NCBI GenBank assembly: GCA_022791635.1
Contig: JAAVZL010000008.1
Location: 55,734 to 119,733, forward strand
Length of the DNA: 64,000 nt
Direction: 5' to 3'
Source of the DNA: Lachnospiraceae bacterium
GTDB taxonomy: Bacteria > Bacillota > Clostridia > Lachnospirales > Lachnospiraceae
Positions 16,529-25,970 of this stretch are shown one piece after another. How positions within the stretch are numbered: position 1 is the stretch's first letter; every line of letters starts with the position of its first letter. Below the pieces are notes generated by a model. It saw only the letters and a list, made by a program, of their open reading frames with translations. It did not search any database and was not told the origin of the DNA. A program made the position numbers and the translations under genes.

Positions 16529-19078
16529 ATGCGCAGTCATACGGTCAACAGAACACACCGGCTTTTTCTCACAAAGCTTTCCCTGGTGTTGGTACTCTGT
16601 GTTGGTATTTTTATCTTTTCTGCCATCTTTATGAATAAAAAGAGCTCCAAAACTATCAGCGCCATCAGCGATATCTATATGCACAATATGAGCGAAGAAA
16701 TTGCCCTGCACTTTTCCTCCACCATTGATCTGCGCTTTTCACAGCTTAAGACCCTTATCACCTCCTCCGATACCAGTGAGGTGAGCCAGGAACATAGGAA
16801 GGAATTTCTCACCGAGGGCGCTAAAATCCGCGGCTTTGAATCTCTGTCCTTCTATACCTCGAACGGGACGCTTGAGACCATTTACGGGGAAACGCTCACC
16901 TTACAGAACCCCGAGGACTTTTTGACAGCTCTTCACAATGGTGAGCGGCGCATCGGCATGGCTTTGGATTCTTCCCAAAATCCCCAGGTACTGATTGGCC
17001 TTCCAAGTACCGCCCTTCAAAAACAAAATCCGGAGTACATTGCCCTTGTAGCCGGACTCTCTGCAGAATACATCAGCGACACCCTCTCTCTGGATGTCCT
17101 GGATTCCCCTGTCTACTCCCATATCATTCGGCCGGACGGAACCTTTCCCTTTCAAAACCGGGATTCCTCCCAGAATAACTATTTTGAGCAGCTTTACACG
17201 GAGCTCACCCACGATGCCGAGAACCTGGTAACCGATATTCAGTCCGCCCTGAGCCAGACTCAGCATTACTCTGCCGTCCTCACGGTGGACGGAGAACGCC
17301 GCCATCTCCACTGCACCAAGCTTGCATATTCGGATTGGTTTTTGATTGTCATTATGCCCTATAGCGCCCTGGATCAGGAAATCTCCCGGCTAAACCACAG
17401 CTGGCTGTATATGGAGGTAGGCGGCTGTATCATTATCATCGCCGCACTTATCTGGGTTTTCGGCGCCTATCTGCAGGAAATGAAGAAAAAGATGGAAGAG
17501 CTCAACCGTCTTCGCCAGGAGGCAGTCTATGCCAACAAAGCCAAGAGTGAATTTCTCTCCAACATGAGCCATGATATCCGCACTCCCATGAATGCCATTA
17601 CCGGAATGACTGCCATTGCCATGGCAAATATTGACAACAAACAAAAGGTGGAAAATTGCCTGAAAAAGATCAACTTGTCCAGCAAGCATTTGCTGGGTCT
17701 CATCAATGACGTATTGGATATGTCCAAGATTGAAAGCGGGAAAATGACTCTTTCCACCGAGCAGATCTCCCTTCGGGAGGTGGTGGAAGGAATTGTCACC
17801 ATTCTTCAGCCACAGCTCCATCTTAAGCATCAGAAATTCGACGTCTTTATCCGCGATATTTCTGCGGAGGATATCTGCTGCGACAGCGTCCGTCTGACTC
17901 AGATTTTATTAAATATATTGGGAAATTCCGTAAAATTCACTCCGGAGGGCGGCTCTATTCAGCTCTCTCTGTATGAGGAGGCCTCTCCCAAGGGAGAGCC
18001 CTATATCCGCATTCATCTTGTCGTAGAGGATAACGGAATCGGCATGACGCCGGAATTTCAGGAGCGTATCTTTGACTCCTTCAGCCGGGCCGACAGCAAG
18101 CGGGTTCAAAAAACAGAGGGCAGCGGTCTTGGCATGGCCATTACCAAGTACATTGTGGATGCTATGGAAGGTACGATTAAGGTGCAAAGTGAGCTGGACA
18201 AGGGCAGCCGTTTCCATGTGATCCTGGATCTTAAAAAGGCACAGCTTCAGGAGGTGGACATGGTTCTGCCCGGCTGCCGGGTGCTGGTGGTAGACGATGA
18301 TCCCCAGCTCTGCGAAAGCACCGTTGCCGCCCTCTCTTCCATGGGAATCTATGCAGATTGGACTCTGGATGCCAAGAGCGCCCTGGAACAGATGGCTCTC
18401 CGGTTCGAAAGCCAGGAGGCCTATCAGCTTATTTTATCAGACTGGAAGCTGCCGGAGATGGACGGCATCGCTTTGGCCCGGAAGATTCGAAGCATTTACG
18501 GAAATGAGCTTCCCGTTCTGCTCACCTCCGCCTACGACTGGAGCGAAATTTCCGCAGAAGCGAAAGCAGCCGGAGTTACGGATTTTCTCTCCAAGCCTCT
18601 CTTTCGCTCTACCTTGTTCTATGGCCTGAAGCCCTATCTTTCCGGAGTGACAGCGTCTCTTCCGGTTGCTTCCAAGTCACAGGCCGACTTTATCGGCCGG
18701 CGGATTCTTCTGGCAGAGGACAATGACCTGAACTGGGAGATTGCCAGTGAGCTTCTCTCGGATCTGGGACTTACTCTCACTTGGGCGGAAAACGGTGAGA
18801 TTTGTCTGGAGAAATTTCAGGCCTCGGAGGTTGGCTTCTATGACGCTATTCTCATGGATCTTCGAATGCCTGTCATGACCGGTCTGGAGGCCACAAAGGC
18901 TATCCGCGCCCTAAACCGGCCCGACGCAAAGACCATCCCCATCATTGCCATGACTGCGGATGCCTTTGCAGAAGATATTCAGAATTGTTTGAACAGCGGA
19001 ATGAATGCCCACGTGGCAAAGCCTATTGACCTGGATGAGGTATCACGTTTGCTTAAAAAGCATGTACTGCAGCTTTAG
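16529..19078 (+). CDS. Membrane hybrid histidine kinase with two receiver domains
   Basis: 849 residues. TM1 about 13-35, an extracytoplasmic sensor region to about 290, TM2 about 291-313 (GGCIIIIAALIWVFGAYL), a coiled linker, then HisKA with NMSHDIRTPMNAITGM (phosphorylated His near 348). The ATPase domain has ILGNSVKF, VEDNGIGM and GSGLGMAI. Two receivers follow: VLVVDDDP...LILSDWKLPEMDG...SKP (about 581-707) and LLAEDNDLN...AILMDLRMPVMTG...AKP (about 725-845). No output domain and no adjacent response regulator. It is divergent from acsB copy 1, and its stop codon overlaps the stop of the converging PfkB gene by 4 nt. Confidence 0.9.
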   Translation: MRSHTVNRTHRLFLTKLSLVLVLCVGIFIFSAIFMNKKSSKTISAISDIYMHNMSEEIALHFSSTIDLRFSQLKTLITSSDTSEVSQEHRKEFLTEGAKIRGFESLSFYTSNGTLETIYGETLTLQNPEDFLTALHNGERRIGMALDSSQNPQVLIGLPSTALQKQNPEYIALVAGLSAEYISDTLSLDVLDSPVYSHIIRPDGTFPFQNRDSSQNNYFEQLYTELTHDAENLVTDIQSALSQTQHYSAVLTVDGERRHLHCTKLAYSDWFLIVIMPYSALDQEISRLNHSWLYMEVGGCIIIIAALIWVFGAYLQEMKKKMEELNRLRQEAVYANKAKSEFLSNMSHDIRTPMNAITGMTAIAMANIDNKQKVENCLKKINLSSKHLLGLINDVLDMSKIESGKMTLSTEQISLREVVEGIVTILQPQLHLKHQKFDVFIRDISAEDICCDSVRLTQILLNILGNSVKFTPEGGSIQLSLYEEASPKGEPYIRIHLVVEDNGIGMTPEFQERIFDSFSRADSKRVQKTEGSGLGMAITKYIVDAMEGTIKVQSELDKGSRFHVILDLKKAQLQEVDMVLPGCRVLVVDDDPQLCESTVAALSSMGIYADWTLDAKSALEQMALRFESQEAYQLILSDWKLPEMDGIALARKIRSIYGNELPVLLTSAYDWSEISAEAKAAGVTDFLSKPLFRSTLFYGLKPYLSGVTASLPVASKSQADFIGRRILLAEDNDLNWEIASELLSDLGLTLTWAENGEICLEKFQASEVGFYDAILMDLRMPVMTGLEATKAIRALNRPDAKTIPIIAMTADAFAEDIQNCLNSGMNAHVAKPIDLDEVSRLLKKHVLQL

Positions 19079-20085
19079 CCAAAAAATCCGTAGAGCTCGC
19101 CCAGCTTCAGTACCTCCGAAACCGGCCGCATACCGTCTGTGGCATTTTGCTCGGAAAGCGATGCTCCGGCCGCACAGATTCCCAGCCGAATTGCCTCTCT
19201 TAAGCGATACCCCTTTTCCGCTCCATAGAGCACACCTGCACAGAAAGCATCCCCTGCGCCTACGGAACCCTTGATATACCCTTTCGGAAGCTTCAAGCTT
19301 GGCAGCTCTACATAATTTCCTGCCTCATCCATCCCATAGCCGCCTTCCGGACAGTGGATCACAGCCCAGGTGGACACCCCCATCTCCCTCATTTTAGAAA
19401 GGGCCTCTCGCATATGCTCCGGATACAGACGATCCTCTGCATCCCGCAGCAATACACCGGTAACCTGCTGCGCTTCACTCTCGTTGATCACACAGTAATC
19501 CGTATACCTTAAGGCCGGCGGAACAAGCTTCATAAAGCGATTGCCTGTCTCTGTCACTACGTCAATGGAGGTTTTCAATCCATGCTCCTGGGCATGCTTC
19601 AGAAGACGGGCCATCTTCGTTCCATACACCTCATCCTCTGCGTCCAGAGCATCCAGCAGAAGAATGTATCCCACATGGATGATATCTCCCTTCACGCAGT
19701 CCCAATCCATATAGCTCTCATCAAAATAGGCATTATTTCCATGATACTGGAAGAAGGTACGTTTCTTATTCTCCCTGCTGCTCATCACCATTGTAATGGA
19801 GCTTTTTCCGGTCCGCACTACCTGGCTCAAATCAATATTTTTCATTTTACCAAGCTGCTCCTCAACCAAATCCCCTTCCGAATCCTCTCCAATCAGACCA
19901 ATGGCCTGCAAAGGCAGCGTCTCGTCCAGCTTCGCAAGATCCGTAATCACATTACATACAAGGCCGCCGGTAGAGCGCTCAATTCCTTCCATGACCGTGG
20001 TCAGCTCACTTTCCGCCGGATACCGCTCAATGGGATAGGTGATATCTACAATCATATTTCCTGCCAGCACAATTCCTTTGCTCAT
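19075..20085 (-). CDS. PfkB-family carbohydrate kinase
   Basis: 336 residues from the ATG at 20085, preferred over an upstream ATG because MSKGIVLAGNMIVDITYPIE matches the family N-terminus and GGAGG lies 10-14 nt upstream. Seen: substrate-binding GG region (STGGLVCNV) and the catalytic anion-hole motif GSVGAGDAFCAGVLYG with the base Asp. It phosphorylates a sugar or ketose with ATP in the cytoplasm. Last gene of the polyol/sugar operon, after the aldolase, which suggests a ketose-phosphate product. Confidence 0.88.
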   Translation of the reverse strand: MSKGIVLAGNMIVDITYPIERYPAESELTTVMEGIERSTGGLVCNVITDLAKLDETLPLQAIGLIGEDSEGDLVEEQLGKMKNIDLSQVVRTGKSSITMVMSSRENKKRTFFQYHGNNAYFDESYMDWDCVKGDIIHVGYILLLDALDAEDEVYGTKMARLLKHAQEHGLKTSIDVVTETGNRFMKLVPPALRYTDYCVINESEAQQVTGVLLRDAEDRLYPEHMREALSKMREMGVSTWAVIHCPEGGYGMDEAGNYVELPSLKLPKGYIKGSVGAGDAFCAGVLYGAEKGYRLREAIRLGICAAGASLSEQNATDGMRPVSEVLKLGELYGFFG

Positions 20086-20162
20086 AAATGCAAAATCCTC
20101 CTTTTGGGTATTCGATTTCCGCAAATTCCTGTATTCTTTTCAAAATGAATCAAGGCTTTTTT

Positions 20163-20193
20163 TAAGAGGCTGTCACCAAATGAGCCAGCCCCT
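20163..20193. repeat. Minimal palindromic element (family member F)
   Basis: On the minus strand AAGGGGCTGGC, TCATTTGG, TGACAGCCTCTT: a 31-nt hairpin whose two ends match the ends of the 209-nt element at 59672-59880 (GGGGCTGGC and TGACAGCCCC), as if the interior had collapsed. It lies between the aldolase and kinase genes. Confidence 0.45.
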
Positions 20194-20206
20194 TGGAATG
20201 TATTTT

Positions 20207-21115
20207 CTATCGATTTTTCATTTCATCTGCCAGGTTTGAATTATACATGTAATTCTTTATATAATCTCTCGTCTTCAGATAAACCCTTTCCTGCGCATAT
20301 CCGATATCCCCCGGCTTTTCCTTCAGGGCAAATTCATAGCACTGGCGCACCTCGGTTCCCACATTGATCTTGGAAATCCCGGCTCCTACAGCTTCCAATA
20401 CGCTTTCATGCTTAATTCCGCTTCCACCGTGAAGCACCAGCGGAATTCCGGCTGCATGATACAGAGCCGCCACATGTTCAATATCAATGCGGGCCTCCGG
20501 TTTTTTCTGATTGCGGACTGCCTCCGCTACCTGTCCATGAATGTTTCCCACTGCCACAGACAGCCAGTCGCACTTACTTTCCGCTGCAAAGCGCTTTGCC
20601 TCGTCCAGCCTGGTAAAGCCCATCTTGGAGGAAAAGATTTCCTCATAAGGAGGCATTTCCTTGTTCTCATGCCCCATAACTGCTCCGAGCTCAGCCTCAA
20701 TGGGGACGCCCGCCTCATGGGCCAACGCGGCCGCCTCTGCCGTCACCTTAATATTTTCCTCCAGCTTAAGCCTGGATCCGTCAATCATGACAGACTCATA
20801 TCCGGCCTTTAAGGCCCGGGAAATCAAATCCATATAATCCACCCGCAAATAATCCTCGTCGATCACCGGAATGTGATCCAAGTGTAAGAGTGTATGTCCC
20901 TCCACCCTGTATTTTGCGTACTCCTCTGAAATGCGCTCCAGACTTTCCGATTCGAACTTTTCCCACTCTACACGGGCCACCTGAATCATCGCCACGCTGT
21001 TCTCGTCTGTAATCGCCTGTGCAATGGGCTTCACCATTGGGATATGAGGACAATTAAATGCAGGAATGCATTTCCCCAATTTTCTTGCCTTTAATACTAC
21101 CTGTTCTGCTTTCAT
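20207..21115 (-). CDS. Class II (metal-dependent) ketose-bisphosphate-type aldolase
   Basis: 302 residues. Class II aldolase hallmarks: LLHLDHIPVIDEDYL (zinc His and the catalytic Asp region), PIEAELGAVMGHE, LVLHGGSGIKHES (zinc His) and SKINVGTEVR (phosphate contact). It cleaves a ketose phosphate to DHAP plus an aldehyde; exact substrate unknown (fructose-, tagatose- or ketopentose-1-phosphate are all possible). It sits between dehydrogenase and kinase genes on the same transcript. Confidence 0.87.
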   Translation of the reverse strand: MKAEQVVLKARKLGKCIPAFNCPHIPMVKPIAQAITDENSVAMIQVARVEWEKFESESLERISEEYAKYRVEGHTLLHLDHIPVIDEDYLRVDYMDLISRALKAGYESVMIDGSRLKLEENIKVTAEAAALAHEAGVPIEAELGAVMGHENKEMPPYEEIFSSKMGFTRLDEAKRFAAESKCDWLSVAVGNIHGQVAEAVRNQKKPEARIDIEHVAALYHAAGIPLVLHGGSGIKHESVLEAVGAGISKINVGTEVRQCYEFALKEKPGDIGYAQERVYLKTRDYIKNYMYNSNLADEMKNR

Positions 21116-21127
21116 ATGTATGCCTCT

Positions 21128-22174
21128 CTAACCAATCTTGATCACAGCCTTTACCACATCCGCCTTATTGTAGATGCTTCTCTCCATGGCCTTCTGAATA
21201 TCATCAAAATCAAATACATCTGTCACAATGCCTTTTAGATTCACCTTCCCCCCTGCCACTGCCGCAATTGCCATGGGATAGATATGACGATACCGGAACA
21301 CGGACTTTACAGTCAGCTCTTTGTCCAAAATACTGCTGACAGGAAGGGTCATCTCTCCGCTGGGGCTATATCCTACAAGCACAATGGTCGCGCCCTTCTT
21401 TGCAACCTGGATTGCCAGGGAGGTGGTAATCTCAGAGCCTGCCGTTTCAATAATAAGATCAATGCCTTTCCCCTCTGTCAGCTCCTGAAGCCTGGCAGCC
21501 ACATCTTCCTCTTTGCTGTTGATGACGCCGTCTGCGCCGAGCTCCATCGCCTTGTCAAGACGCTTCTGCATGATATCAATGACATAGACCTCACTGACTC
21601 CCCGGGCCTTTAAGGACATCATAGAGACAAGGCCGATACAGCCGGACCCCATCACAACGGCCCGCTGTCCAAGGTGAGCGTCTCCCTGAGCCGCCGCGTG
21701 CATTCCTACTGATAAGGGTTCAATCAATCCGCCTTCCATGGTGTCTACATTTTCCGGAAGCTTAAAGCACAAATCCGCCTGATGCGCCACATACTCCTGA
21801 AATACGCCGTCATAAGGAGGCGTTGCAAAGAACTCTACCTCCGGGCAAAGATTATATTTTCCGCTCCGGCAAAATTCACAGGTTCCGCAGGTCTTACCCG
21901 GCTCCAGCGCCACCCGGTCTCCCACCTTCAGATGCTTTACTGCGTCTCCTACCTCTACCACAGTGCCCCCTGCCTCGTGTCCGAGCACAAAGGGAGGCTT
22001 TACAACATAGGAGCCAATCGCGCCCTTTTCAAAATAGTGAGAATCCGATCCGCAGATCCCCACATATTCCACCTTCACCAGCACCTCATCCGATGCGGGT
22101 TTGGGAATCTCTCTTTCTACAAATTCCATTTTCATTACATCCGTCATAACGGCTGTCTTCATTGTTCCTTCCAT
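21128..22174 (-). CDS. Zinc-dependent polyol dehydrogenase (sorbitol/xylitol dehydrogenase type)
   Basis: 348-residue medium-chain dehydrogenase. Catalytic zinc: GICGSDSHYF and LGHEAGG. Structural zinc: CGTCEFCRSGKYNLC (four cysteines). The Rossmann glycine motif is VVMGSGCIGLV. It is expected to oxidise a sugar alcohol to a ketose with NAD. Starts at 22174 or four codons later both have ribosome sites. It lies immediately after the RbsC-like permease, implying it acts on the imported compound. Confidence 0.88.
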   Translation of the reverse strand: MEGTMKTAVMTDVMKMEFVEREIPKPASDEVLVKVEYVGICGSDSHYFEKGAIGSYVVKPPFVLGHEAGGTVVEVGDAVKHLKVGDRVALEPGKTCGTCEFCRSGKYNLCPEVEFFATPPYDGVFQEYVAHQADLCFKLPENVDTMEGGLIEPLSVGMHAAAQGDAHLGQRAVVMGSGCIGLVSMMSLKARGVSEVYVIDIMQKRLDKAMELGADGVINSKEEDVAARLQELTEGKGIDLIIETAGSEITTSLAIQVAKKGATIVLVGYSPSGEMTLPVSSILDKELTVKSVFRYRHIYPMAIAAVAGGKVNLKGIVTDVFDFDDIQKAMERSIYNKADVVKAVIKIG

Positions 22175-22191
22175 CCTCTATATCTCCTTTT

Positions 22192-23154
22192 TTAAGAAAC
22201 CACTTTCACTTTTTTGCGAATTTCGATAAACTGCAGACTATCCAGAATAACGGCCAGCATCAGAACGACGCCCTTTACCATCTTCTGCGCAAAGGAATCC
22301 AGCCCCATCAGCGCCATACCGTTACTCAATACCCCGATTACCAGAATCCCGGCAAAGGCCTTCGCCACATTTCCTTTTCCGCCGTTTAAGCTGACGCCTC
22401 CCAGCACACAGCCGGTAAGCACATCCATCTCATAGCCGTCGCCGGCGCTGGGCTGTCCGGAGCCGATGCGCCCCAGCATCACAATACTTGCAATTCCCAC
22501 CAGACATCCGCAGAAGGTATAGGCAAGTATTCGAATCTTGTCTGCATTGATACCGGAAAGCTTTGCCGTCTCCTCGTTGCTTCCGATTGCATAGAAGTAG
22601 CGGCCAAGATAGGTCTTTGTCAGAATAAAATGACCAATCAAAATGACAATCAGCATCAGGATCGCCGAGACGGGGATCACGCCAAATACATAGGTCTGGC
22701 CAATCCATTTCAGGGATACCGGGATTCCATATACGGGCTGCCCGTTACAGATGGTATAGGTAAAGCCATACAGGAAAATCTGCATTCCCAAAGTAATGAT
22801 CAATGGGGGAACCTTAATCTTGGCAATGATAAGTCCGTCGATAAATCCCAGGACGGTCGCCGTCACAACTGCCGCCAGCATGGAAACTGCTATGGGAAGG
22901 CCCGCCTCTGTAACCATCTTGGAAATCAGCACCACGCCAAGAGAGATCACGGAGCCCATGGACAGCTCGATTCCTCCTGTCAGCAGCACAAACGTCATGC
23001 CGACAGAGAGAATTGCCATAATCGCTACCTGCTTGGAAATATTAAACAGATTGGTTACGGAAAAAAACATCGGCGCTGCAAAGGAGAAAAATATCACCAA
23101 TGCAAGTAAAATAAAGAGAACTCCATATTTTTTGTATAATGTAATAAGCTTCAT
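22192..23154 (-). CDS. Sugar ABC importer permease, RbsC/XylH-like
   Basis: 320-residue inner-membrane permease with about ten hydrophobic segments. The ATG at 23154 follows AGGAGGTATAGC and starts one base after the ATPase stop codon. Family marks: LTGGIELSMGSVISL, ANAVLGFIDGLI-like IDGLIIAKIKVPPLIITLG, and GRYFYAIGSNEETAKLSGI. It forms the channel of a ribose-type importer with the adjoining ATPase and binding protein. Confidence 0.9.
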   Translation of the reverse strand: MKLITLYKKYGVLFILLALVIFFSFAAPMFFSVTNLFNISKQVAIMAILSVGMTFVLLTGGIELSMGSVISLGVVLISKMVTEAGLPIAVSMLAAVVTATVLGFIDGLIIAKIKVPPLIITLGMQIFLYGFTYTICNGQPVYGIPVSLKWIGQTYVFGVIPVSAILMLIVILIGHFILTKTYLGRYFYAIGSNEETAKLSGINADKIRILAYTFCGCLVGIASIVMLGRIGSGQPSAGDGYEMDVLTGCVLGGVSLNGGKGNVAKAFAGILVIGVLSNGMALMGLDSFAQKMVKGVVLMLAVILDSLQFIEIRKKVKVVS

Positions 23155-23155
23155 G

Positions 23156-24646
23156 CTATACCTCCTCTGAAATACCGGATGCAAGTGTTAACACAGACTC
23201 CTGGTCAAACTCTTCCTTAAACAACTCGCCCGTTTTGCTTCCTTCGTGAAGAACAATGACCCTCTCCGACATACCCAGCAGCTCTTCCATTTCGGATGAC
23301 ACCATGACAATCGCAATCCCCTGCCTGGCAAGCTCATTCATAAGCCTGTAGATCTCCTGCTTGGCGCCTACATCAACGCCCCGGGTCGGCTCGTCCATAA
23401 AGAGCACCTTACAGTCTGCCGCAAGCCACTTTCCCAGCACCACCTTCTGCTGATTGCCGCCGCTTAAGGATTTGGCCGCATTGTCGCCGGAGGGTGTCTT
23501 AATACGGAGATCCTCAATCTGCCTGGCGGCAATCTCCTTTTCCTGCTTCTGATCGATTACAAAGCTTTTGGAAATCCGTTTTAAAATTGCAAGGGAAATA
23601 TTTTGAATGATGCTGTCCTCCAGAAGAAGGCCGGTACGCTTCCGATCCTCTGTGACAAATCCAATCCCGAGCTTTACCGCCTCCACAGGGGTATGGATGC
23701 GGACCTGCTTTCCGTTCAGGTAGATTTCCCCCGCATCCCGAAGATCCGCTCCATATACGGCACGCAAAAGCTCCGATCTTCCCGCTCCCACCAGCCCTCC
23801 GATTCCAAGGATCTCACCGGCGCGTACCTGGAAGGACACATTGTGTACCTTGCTGTTTGTAATTCCCTTTGCTTCCAGCACCACATCCCCAAGCGCATGC
23901 TCCCGTTTCGGATATTCAAAGGACATCTCACGTCCGACCATATATGCAATCAGCTTTGCCTGGTCAACATTTGCCATATCGTCCGTGATAATCTTTTTTC
24001 CATCTCGAAGCACGGTCACCCGATCGCCGATCCGGAATAATTCCTGCAATCTATGAGAAATGTATATAATTACATAATTTTTCTTTTTTAAATCCGAAAT
24101 CAAATCAAGAAGCTTATCTACCTCATCCTCTGTCAGAGGCGCTGTGGGCTCATCAAAAATGATAACTCTCCCATTCCCCGATATAGACTTTGCAATCTCC
24201 ACAAACTGCATATAAGAAACAGAAAGGTCCTCCACTCTTGCAGAGCAGTCAATGTGAACCCCCATTTCATCAAATACCTTCTGTGCATCCCTTTCAAAAT
24301 CCCTGGCATTAAAGAATCGGCTCTTTTTTTGGCCTAAATATAAATTTTCCGCTACGGATAAATCCTCCGCCAGATTCAGCTCCTGGTATACCACGCAAAT
24401 CCCAAGCTCCTTGGAAAGGGCCGGAGTCATTGCACTGTATACGGTACTCATATATTCAATACAGCCTTCGTCCGGAACATTTGCACCTGAGATCATCTTA
24501 ATAAAGGTAGATTTCCCGGCCCCGTTCTCACCGATAATGCAATGGACTTCGCCTTCTCTAAAATCAATGGAAACATCATCCAGGGCCTGTACACCGGGAT
24601 ATGCCTTTGAAATATTCCGCAGCGACAATACAACTTTTTTATCCAT
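23156..24646 (-). CDS. Sugar ABC importer ATPase, RbsA/XylG/MglA-like, two domains
   Basis: 496 residues. Domain 1 has Walker A GENGAGKSTFIKM, a signature-like SVSYMQFVEIAKS and Walker B VIIFDEPTAPLTEDE. Domain 2 has the degenerate P-loop GLVGAGRSEL usual for this family, signature LSGGNQQKVVLGKWL and Walker B VLFMDEPTRGVDVG. It is therefore an active transporter ATPase. The second ATG (24646) is preferred. It is the intact homologue of the motif-less protein at 29894-31291. Confidence 0.92.
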   Translation of the reverse strand: MDKKVVLSLRNISKAYPGVQALDDVSIDFREGEVHCIIGENGAGKSTFIKMISGANVPDEGCIEYMSTVYSAMTPALSKELGICVVYQELNLAEDLSVAENLYLGQKKSRFFNARDFERDAQKVFDEMGVHIDCSARVEDLSVSYMQFVEIAKSISGNGRVIIFDEPTAPLTEDEVDKLLDLISDLKKKNYVIIYISHRLQELFRIGDRVTVLRDGKKIITDDMANVDQAKLIAYMVGREMSFEYPKREHALGDVVLEAKGITNSKVHNVSFQVRAGEILGIGGLVGAGRSELLRAVYGADLRDAGEIYLNGKQVRIHTPVEAVKLGIGFVTEDRKRTGLLLEDSIIQNISLAILKRISKSFVIDQKQEKEIAARQIEDLRIKTPSGDNAAKSLSGGNQQKVVLGKWLAADCKVLFMDEPTRGVDVGAKQEIYRLMNELARQGIAIVMVSSEMEELLGMSERVIVLHEGSKTGELFKEEFDQESVLTLASGISEEV

Positions 24647-24770
24647 ACACCTCTGCTCCATTTCTAAGAAGTTATAAAGGACGACCGCAGGAAGTTAAAC
24701 TTCATTTCTATGTACCGTTTCTCCCTCTTGCGGCCGCCCATCATCAAATGCCTATATGCGTTAATAACTC

Positions 24771-25856
24771 TTATTTTTTGTACAGATTTCCGTCCGCCAT
24801 CCAATCCGGCGCTGTCTCCTCTGTTACATTGATCATAGGCATTACAACACTCTCAGCCGACTCGCCGTTCAAAATCGCCACACAGGCCGCCAGAGCGTCT
24901 GCGCCGCCATTGTATACATCAAGTCCTACATCGCCGCGGATGATTCCGCCCTCTGCAACAATGTCAATCGCATCTGCAACACCGTCATTTCCCCACATGC
25001 CAAAGGTAGGATCCTTGATATCCTTGCCTGCCGCTACCCATGCCTCTGAAAAGCCGAGAAGGCAGGTATCATTGGTGGCCAGAACGCCCTTTAAATCCGG
25101 ATAAGCCTGCAGCCATGCCTCTGCCGCTGCCACGCCGTCCTCTACTACAAGGCCTTCCTGCTCGTCCACAATGGTAATTCTGGGATCCATCTCTGCGATT
25201 ACATCCTTCATACCTCTCACCCGATCCTGCTGATACTCAAACTCATGATGCCACAGCAGGCCCATCTGAATCTCTTCCTCATCCGGATAGTTCTCAAGAG
25301 CCCACTCGCAGGCCATAGTACCTACACGGCGGCCTATCTCATAATTATCGCAAAGGAATGTGATGGGATACTTGCAGGGCTCGCCTGTAGCTGCGTCAAT
25401 GATTTCATCGTCATAAGCGCAAATCACGATTCCTGCTGCAATTGCCTCGTTCACAATATCCGCAAACGCCTCACGGTCAAAGGAGTGAATAATGATGGCA
25501 TTGTAGCCCTGTGTAATCATATTCTCGATGTTCGCAATCTGCGTTGCCACATCGTTGTTTGCGGTCATACAGGTGTAATCAACTCCAAGCTCCTCTGCCT
25601 TTGCGGCCATACCTTCTGACATGGTGTTCCATACGGCCACGTCCATGGACTCCAGGGCAAAGCCAACCTTCCAGGTCTGTCCCTCCGCTGCCGGCTTAGA
25701 AGCCTCCGGGGCTTCGGCGCTTTCCTCCTGCTCGGCGGCCGGAGACTCTGCAGGAGCTTCCGCCGGAGTCTCCGGCTTTGATGAGCATCCCGCCAGCGCT
25801 GCTGTCATAGTCAGAGCCAATGCCAGGCAAACTGCTTTTTTAAGTGTGTTCTTCAT
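24771..25856 (-). CDS. Sugar-binding lipoprotein, RbsB-like periplasmic-binding type 1
   Basis: 361 residues. Lipoprotein signal ALALTMTAALAGCSSK, acidic linker to about residue 58, then the type 1 binding fold starting WKVGFALESMDVAVWNTM and containing NIENMITQGYNAIIIHSFD and GVLATNDTCLLGFSEAW. It delivers the sugar or polyol to the adjoining RbsC/RbsA-like proteins. A 124-nt gap with a short palindrome (AAGTTTAACTT) separates it from the ATPase gene. Confidence 0.9.
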   Translation of the reverse strand: MKNTLKKAVCLALALTMTAALAGCSSKPETPAEAPAESPAAEQEESAEAPEASKPAAEGQTWKVGFALESMDVAVWNTMSEGMAAKAEELGVDYTCMTANNDVATQIANIENMITQGYNAIIIHSFDREAFADIVNEAIAAGIVICAYDDEIIDAATGEPCKYPITFLCDNYEIGRRVGTMACEWALENYPDEEEIQMGLLWHHEFEYQQDRVRGMKDVIAEMDPRITIVDEQEGLVVEDGVAAAEAWLQAYPDLKGVLATNDTCLLGFSEAWVAAGKDIKDPTFGMWGNDGVADAIDIVAEGGIIRGDVGLDVYNGGADALAACVAILNGESAESVVMPMINVTEETAPDWMADGNLYKK

Positions 25857-25970
25857 TCTTGCTACCTCTCTTTTCTTAGATTTATTCCCATGAAAATTCA
25901 GAAGCCCATTTTAAACTTTTCCGTGAATCCTCGTCCTCCCTGGGCTCTGAATCTTTCCAGGCGTCATTTG

